A stretch of DNA of 10,078 nucleotides from Deltaproteobacteria bacterium (GTDB taxonomy: Bacteria; Desulfobacterota; Syntrophia; Syntrophales; UBA2210). This document shows, in pieces, positions 6,773 to 10,078 of the stretch. Numbering within the stretch: position 1 is the first letter of the stretch; every line of letters starts with the position of its first letter. Where the stretch lies: contig JAFGSH010000001.1 of the NCBI GenBank assembly GCA_016934695.1, positions 1 through 10,078 on the forward strand, read 5' to 3'. The translations under genes were made by a program, and so were the position numbers. The notes beneath the pieces were generated by a model. It was given only the letters and a program-made list of their open reading frames with translations, ran no database searches and was not told the origin of the DNA.

Positions 6773-8161
6773 CTATGCCTCCGATCTCAGGTTGTCCCGG
6801 AGATACTCTTTGAATACCGGATAATCAGCCGGCAGTTGCACCGCCTCTCCCCTTCTTTCGTCGAGCCCGCGCATGCTGTCGGGAACCTCGGGCGTGATGC
6901 CGAGAAGCGCCACGATCTCGTCCGGGAATTTTGCCGGGTGTGCCGTCTCGAGCGACACGCAGAGGGGGCGGTTGCCGCAGTGCCCGAGATAGGTCTCAAG
7001 GCCCCGCCACCCCACGGCTCCGTGGGGCTCCAGGACGATGCCGTATCTCTCGTACGTCTCGCTGATACATCTCTTTGTCTCTTCGTCGGATATGCTCACC
7101 GAGAAGATGTTGTTTCGTATCGCGTCGATGTCGGGGTATCGGTGGACCCGTCCCGTCCGGTCCACGGTGCCTCCGTACAGGTCGAAAAAACGGGCCAGGT
7201 TGCTGGGATGCCCGACATTCATGGCGTTCGAGAGGCACGCCAGAGACGGGGACCGCTTCTCGTAGGTTCCCGTTTCGAGGAACCGGGGGAACTCGTCGTT
7301 TTCATTCGTCGGCATGACCAGCTTCTCCACCGGGAGCCCCATGCGCCGCGCGTATTCGCATCCCAGGGCGTTGCCGAAGTTCCCCGAGGGGACCGAGACG
7401 ACAAAGCCCTCCCGGTCCCGGCGGAGCTGGGCGTAGGCGTAGAAGTAATAGACCATCTGCGGGAGGATCCTGCCAAAATTGATGGAGTTCGCCGATGTGA
7501 AGGAGAGATAGGCGAGCGAAGGGTCGGCGAATGCCTGTTTCACCAGATTCTGACAGTCGTCGAACTTCCCGTCGACGCAGATCGCCTTTACGTTGTCGCC
7601 GATGGTGTCGAGCTGTTTCTTCTGACGGCCGCTCACCTCGTCCCGCGGGTAGAGGATATGGACGTCGATCCCCTCGACCCCCTTGAATGCCTCTCCCACC
7701 GCGCTCCCCGTATCCCCGGAGGTCGCGACCAGGACATTCAGGCGCGTGTCCCCCGGGCGGAAGTGTCCCATCAGCCGCGCCATCATCCGGGCGGCGAAAT
7801 CCTTGAAAGACGCCGTCGGGCCCTGATCGAGGCGCATGATGTAGGCGCTCCCGGTCACCTGCTCCAGGGGAACGGGAAAGGGGTACGAATCCTCTATGAT
7901 CGTTCGGAGGGTGCCGGCATCGATCTCGTCGTCCAGAAAGGCCCGTGCGATCAGCATCGCCGCCTCGGGATAGGGCCTGCCCTTCAATGAGAGGATCTCC
8001 TCGCGTGACAGGCGGGGTATGCGATCGGGCATGTACAGCCCCTCATCGGGGGCCTGGCCCTGGAGGAGGGCGTCCCTGAAGGAGACGCGTCCCTTGAAGG
8101 AAGTGATCCCTTCCGTGCCGCTCAGGCCTCTGTTTGTACTGTAATACCGTATCGGTTTCAT
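6773..8161 (-). CDS. thrC: Threonine synthase
   Basis: Cytoplasmic PLP enzyme catalysing the last step of threonine synthesis: O-phospho-L-homoserine plus water gives L-threonine plus phosphate. It has 462 aa, in the size range of the E. coli/yeast-type enzyme. The N-terminus KPIRYYSTNRG and the substrate region LLQGQAPDEGLYMPDRIPRL are typical. K120 in GPTASFKDFAAR is the PLP Schiff-base lysine. ATSGDTGSAV (146-155) and SVPSGNFGNALG (about 256-267) bind phosphate and cofactor; FTSANSINFGRILPQ is also conserved. ATG start; no good Shine-Dalgarno (CCCGGCAATC precedes it), so initiation may be weak or leaderless. It follows the LysR gene by 50 nt on the same strand, with a tandem 17-bp repeat in the gap. 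No other threonine genes are in the window. A pairing of thrC with the selenium-linked regulator is not explained by known function. Confidence 0.96.
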   Translation of the reverse strand: MKPIRYYSTNRGLSGTEGITSFKGRVSFRDALLQGQAPDEGLYMPDRIPRLSREEILSLKGRPYPEAAMLIARAFLDDEIDAGTLRTIIEDSYPFPVPLEQVTGSAYIMRLDQGPTASFKDFAARMMARLMGHFRPGDTRLNVLVATSGDTGSAVGEAFKGVEGIDVHILYPRDEVSGRQKKQLDTIGDNVKAICVDGKFDDCQNLVKQAFADPSLAYLSFTSANSINFGRILPQMVYYFYAYAQLRRDREGFVVSVPSGNFGNALGCEYARRMGLPVEKLVMPTNENDEFPRFLETGTYEKRSPSLACLSNAMNVGHPSNLARFFDLYGGTVDRTGRVHRYPDIDAIRNNIFSVSISDEETKRCISETYERYGIVLEPHGAVGWRGLETYLGHCGNRPLCVSLETAHPAKFPDEIVALLGITPEVPDSMRGLDERRGEAVQLPADYPVFKEYLRDNLRSEA

Positions 8162-8186
8162 GATTGCCGGGAGATCAGTCTTATCT

Positions 8187-8220
8187 TGATACTGTCAAAT
8201 ACCTGATACTGTCACATACC
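8187..8220 (-). repeat. Tandem 17-bp direct repeat at the lysR-thrC junction
   Basis: Two back-to-back 17-mers on the minus strand, GGTATGTGACAGTATCA (8220-8204) and GGTATTTGACAGTATCA (8203-8187), differ at one base. The first encodes the last two codons and stop of the LysR gene; the second lies in the 50-nt gap before thrC. Each holds a partly palindromic TGACAGTATCA, and each carries a -35-like GTGACA or TTGACA. GTGACA followed 18 nt later by TATCAA could form a weak promoter. The role is unknown: candidates are an operator pair for thrC or a chance local duplication. Confidence 0.7.
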
Positions 8221-9159
8221 TGCAGCCCAACGGGAGTGGCCACGTTCCGATTTCCTCGCGAAATCCAGGAATAATGTGTGGTGGCGCATCAGGCTCATCT
8301 GCCTCTTATAGATCAAATAAAAATTCCTTTCAATAATACAATTTTCAACCGGTCTTTCGATGAGAACCCCTCCCGCCAGTTCCCGCCCCACGGCGCGGGA
8401 TGAGAGGATCGCGACACCCAGGCCGGCCACGACGGCCTCCTTGACCGCCTCGGAACTTCCCAGCTCACAGATGACGTTGAACTGCGACAGGTTTCTGTCC
8501 GTATGCTCTTGCAGGTACTCCTCGAGGATCGATCGGGTTGCGGAGCCCTTCTCTCTGATGATGAAGGGTTCGCGGGAAAGCTCGTCCACCGTCACCGATG
8601 TCTTTCCGGTCCATGCATGCCCTTCGGGGGTGACCAGGATCAGCCGGTCACTCCAGACCGCTTCGGCATGCAGCTTTCGGTGGGATACGGGCCTGCCGAT
8701 AAAGCCGATCTCCGCCCGGTTATCCAGGATCAGATCCAGGGTCGCGTCGCTGTCATTTGTCTGAACGTAACAGCGGATGCGGGGATATGTTTTGCTGAAG
8801 GAGCTCAGGACACGCGGGAGGATGTACGTGGCCGGGATGGTGCTGGCGCTGATGGAGATGCCGCCGGAATCGTCTTCCCGGACCCGCGCGATCTTCTCGT
8901 TCGCCTCGTCCATCAGCTTGAACATGCGGCGGGCATACTCGTAGAGAATCTTTCCCTCCGGCGTCAGGGATATCCCCGTGTTCTCCCGGTTGACCACCGT
9001 CGCGTCGATCGACCCCTCCAGATTCTTTATGTGTTTTGTCAGAGAAGGTTGCGTCAGATGCATCTTCTTGGCAGCCCGGCTGAAGCTCCGCTCCTCCACC
9101 AGCCTGACCAGTGCTTCCATCTGTTGCAGTGTGATATTCTTGAATCTGTCGGAGGCCAT
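8212..9159 (-). CDS. LysR-type transcriptional regulator, probably selenium-metabolism associated
   Basis: DNA-binding regulator of 315 aa, near the usual 300 for the family. The winged helix-turn-helix is at about residues 8-67, with LQQMEALVRLVEERSFSRAA, KKMHLTQPSLTKHIKNLE and SLTPEGKILYEYARRM. A linker helix and a two-lobed effector-binding domain follow from about 92 (ISISASTIPATYILPRVLSS onward). It is transcribed away from selD, and a LysR subfamily known to sit beside selenium genes (annotated in RefSeq as selenium metabolism-associated) fits by context; the effector is not known from sequence. Start: ATG at 9159 is chosen because the next upstream ATG (9228) adds 23 non-family residues and would put the palindromic control sites inside the gene; neither start has a clear ribosome-binding site. 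Its stop lies inside a tandem repeat, and thrC follows 50 nt later. It probably binds the 9201-9237 palindromes to control selD and itself. Confidence 0.9.
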   Translation of the reverse strand: MASDRFKNITLQQMEALVRLVEERSFSRAAKKMHLTQPSLTKHIKNLEGSIDATVVNRENTGISLTPEGKILYEYARRMFKLMDEANEKIARVREDDSGGISISASTIPATYILPRVLSSFSKTYPRIRCYVQTNDSDATLDLILDNRAEIGFIGRPVSHRKLHAEAVWSDRLILVTPEGHAWTGKTSVTVDELSREPFIIREKGSATRSILEEYLQEHTDRNLSQFNVICELGSSEAVKEAVVAGLGVAILSSRAVGRELAGGVLIERPVENCIIERNFYLIYKRQMSLMRHHTLFLDFARKSERGHSRWAAGM

Positions 9160-9200
9160 GGGGTACACCGTATCATAAGGGATGGCTATAATCAATGACG

Positions 9201-9219
9201 ATTCATAACCATAATGAAT
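9201..9219. promoter_or_regulatory. Palindrome ATTCAT-N7-ATGAAT, probable LysR operator
   Basis: ATTCAT (9201-9206) and ATGAAT (9214-9219) form an inverted repeat with a 7-bp spacer. It sits directly before the -35 box of the selD promoter, where LysR-type activators usually bind. The site lies between the divergent lysR and selD genes. It does not place T and A exactly at the classical T-N11-A positions, so the binding protein is inferred from position. Confidence 0.55.
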
Positions 9220-9248
9220 TTGACACATTCAATGAATTCGGATAGAAG
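9220..9248 (+). promoter_or_regulatory. Probable selD promoter
   Basis: A perfect TTGACA at 9220-9225 is followed after 17 nt by TAGAAG at 9243-9248 (4 of 6 to TATAAT). Predicted start is near 9255, giving a leader of about 95 nt. The -10 departs from consensus, which suits activator-dependent expression from the adjoining palindrome. Confidence 0.55.
9227..9237. promoter_or_regulatory. Second palindrome ATTCA-N1-TGAAT inside the selD promoter spacer
   Basis: ATTCA (9227-9231) and TGAAT (9233-9237) form an 11-bp palindrome around a single A, between the -35 and -10 boxes. It repeats the half-sites of the 9201-9219 palindrome with its centre 22 bp further on, about two helical turns, so both would lie on the same DNA face. 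Occupancy here would be expected to block RNA polymerase. Confidence 0.45.
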
Positions 9249-9350
9249 ACGGGCGAGACGGTGTCGTATTCCGGCGGCCTTCCATGGGCGGAGGTCCGGG
9301 ATTTCCGGGGTTCATGAAGGGAGGGGGGGCGCCAGGGCGAAGGTATCGAT

Positions 9351-10078
9351 ATGAAGGATGACAAGAAGATCCGCCTGACGGAGACGGTACATGGTGCCGG
9401 GTGAGCCTGCAAGATAGGTCCGGGTGACCTGAACCAGGCGCTGCGCGGGCTTCCGCTTCTATCCGATCCGAATCTGATCGTGGGGATCGAACACGCGGAT
9501 GACGCCGGGGTGTATCGTCTGAGAGATGATCTGGCGATCATCCAGACCCTCGATTTCTTTACACCCATCGTCGACGATCCGTACACCTTCGGCCAGGTGG
9601 CCGCGGCCAACTCCCTCTCCGATGTCTACGCCATGGGAGGGGTCCCGGTCACGGCGATGAATATCATCTGCTTCCCCATCAATACCATGGAGATCGACAT
9701 TCTCCGTGAGATCCTCCTCGGCGGGCTGGACAAGATGCGTGAGGCGGGGGTCCTCCTCGTGGGGGGGCACAGCGTCGAGGATAATGAACTGAAGTATGGC
9801 CTTTCCGTCATGGGGACGGTCCACCCCGACAGGGTCCTCCTCAACAGGGGCGCACGGGCGGGCGACTCCCTCGTCCTGACAAAACCGCTCGGGACGGGGA
9901 TCATCAACACGGCCCTCAAGGGGAATATGGCGAGCGATGATCTCGTGGAGAAGTCCGTCCGCTGCATGGCCCGGCTGAACAAAGAGGCTGCCGAACTGAT
10001 GACTGCGTGCACCACGGTCCACGCCTGCACCGATGTCACCGGTTTCGGTCTCCTCGGTCACGCCTCCGAGATGATCGA
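9351..10078 (+). CDS. selD: Selenophosphate synthase, selenocysteine-containing, 3' end outside window
   Basis: Makes selenophosphate from selenide and ATP (giving AMP and phosphate), the selenium donor for selenocysteine and selenouridine. Reading ATG 9351 and decoding the in-frame TGA at 9402-9404 as selenocysteine gives 242 residues before the edge, of about 345 expected. The N-terminus has LTETVHGAG, Sec18, then ACKIGPGDL, matching E. coli SelD GAG-Cys17-GCK; K21 is the essential lysine. Aspartates D51, D68 ([12 protein letters not shown]) and D91 ([11 protein letters not shown]) match the ATP/metal-binding residues of E. coli. Further motifs are [19 protein letters not shown] and [15 protein letters not shown]. 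No other stop interrupts the frame, and strong homology begins before the TGA and continues after it, so this is recoding rather than a pseudogene. Shine-Dalgarno GAAGG (9339-9343) lies 7 nt from the ATG. It diverges from the LysR gene. The organism must also carry selA, selB and selC, which are not in the window. Confidence 0.94.
9402..9439 (+). promoter_or_regulatory. UGA codon and bacterial SECIS-like stem-loop in selD
   Basis: Right after the UGA (9402-9404) the RNA can fold. The lower stem is GCCUG (9405-9409) with CAGGC (9435-9439). After an internal loop, the apical stem is AGGUC (9416-9420) with GACCU (9426-9430), closing the loop CGGGU (9421-9425). The loop begins 17 nt after the UGA with a G at its second position, as known for SelB-bound bacterial SECIS elements. 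It lies fully inside the coding sequence. The folding was done by eye. Confidence 0.8.

Noticed and set aside
6641..7990. Plus-strand 449-codon open frame opposite thrC
   Set aside because: The threonine synthase motifs, including the PLP lysine, are all on the minus strand; the long antisense frame reflects GC-rich codon bias.
9402..9404. TGA as a nonsense mutation making selD a pseudogene
   Set aside because: It falls exactly at the active-site Cys/Sec position, the remaining frame is intact, and a SECIS-like hairpin follows at the right distance.
9459..10061. Minus-strand open frames (9203-9610, 9459-10061 and 9626-10039) under selD
   Set aside because: The plus strand encodes an uninterrupted, strongly conserved SelD once the TGA is read as selenocysteine; the minus-strand products show no family motifs.

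Overview
The window is a chromosomal stretch of a GC-rich Gram-negative bacterium. The evidence is two lipoprotein signal peptides, periplasmic or outer-membrane style proteins, PAS-linked c-di-GMP enzymes and a selenocysteine-decoding gene. The mix of an XrtA/PEP-CTERM-type TPR lipoprotein, many PAS-linked regulators and a selenocysteine-containing SelD fits an anaerobic Desulfobacterota-like (former deltaproteobacterial) genome. That placement is inference from gene content, not a match to a known genome. I see no insertion sequences, tRNA or rRNA genes, CRISPR arrays or phage genes.

Layout, left to right. (1) 1-1848, minus: the first 616 codons of a large TPR lipoprotein that runs off the left edge, driven by a near-consensus promoter at 1916-1944. 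(2) 2051-3367, minus: a REC-PAS-GGDEF response regulator (diguanylate cyclase). (3) 3368-3626: a divergent intergenic region with a promoter for each side and a perfect 13-bp hairpin in the leader of the plus-strand gene. (4) 3627-5288, plus: a family-5 (peptide/nickel type) solute-binding lipoprotein with no transporter genes beside it. (5) 5295-6698, minus: a PAS-PAS-HD-GYP protein (c-di-GMP phosphodiesterase), its stop only 6 nt from the stop of the binding protein. (6) 6773-8161, minus: threonine synthase. (7) 8212-9159, minus: a LysR-type regulator, with a 17-bp tandem repeat at its junction with the threonine synthase gene. (8) 9160-9350: a divergent control region with two ATTCA/TGAAT palindromes and a plus-strand promoter. 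(9) 9351 to the right edge, plus: selD, read through an in-frame TGA at codon 18 and cut off by the window.

How the genes fit together. The left two thirds is a signalling and cell-envelope neighbourhood: one enzyme that makes c-di-GMP and one that breaks it down flank an orphan binding lipoprotein, next to a TPR lipoprotein of the type linked to exopolysaccharide and protein sorting. The right third is a selenium locus: a LysR regulator diverges from selD, and selD is itself a selenoprotein gene. The UGA is followed at once by a stem-loop with the geometry of a bacterial SECIS element. Gene finders that treat TGA only as stop will miss or truncate selD, which makes it the most notable item here.
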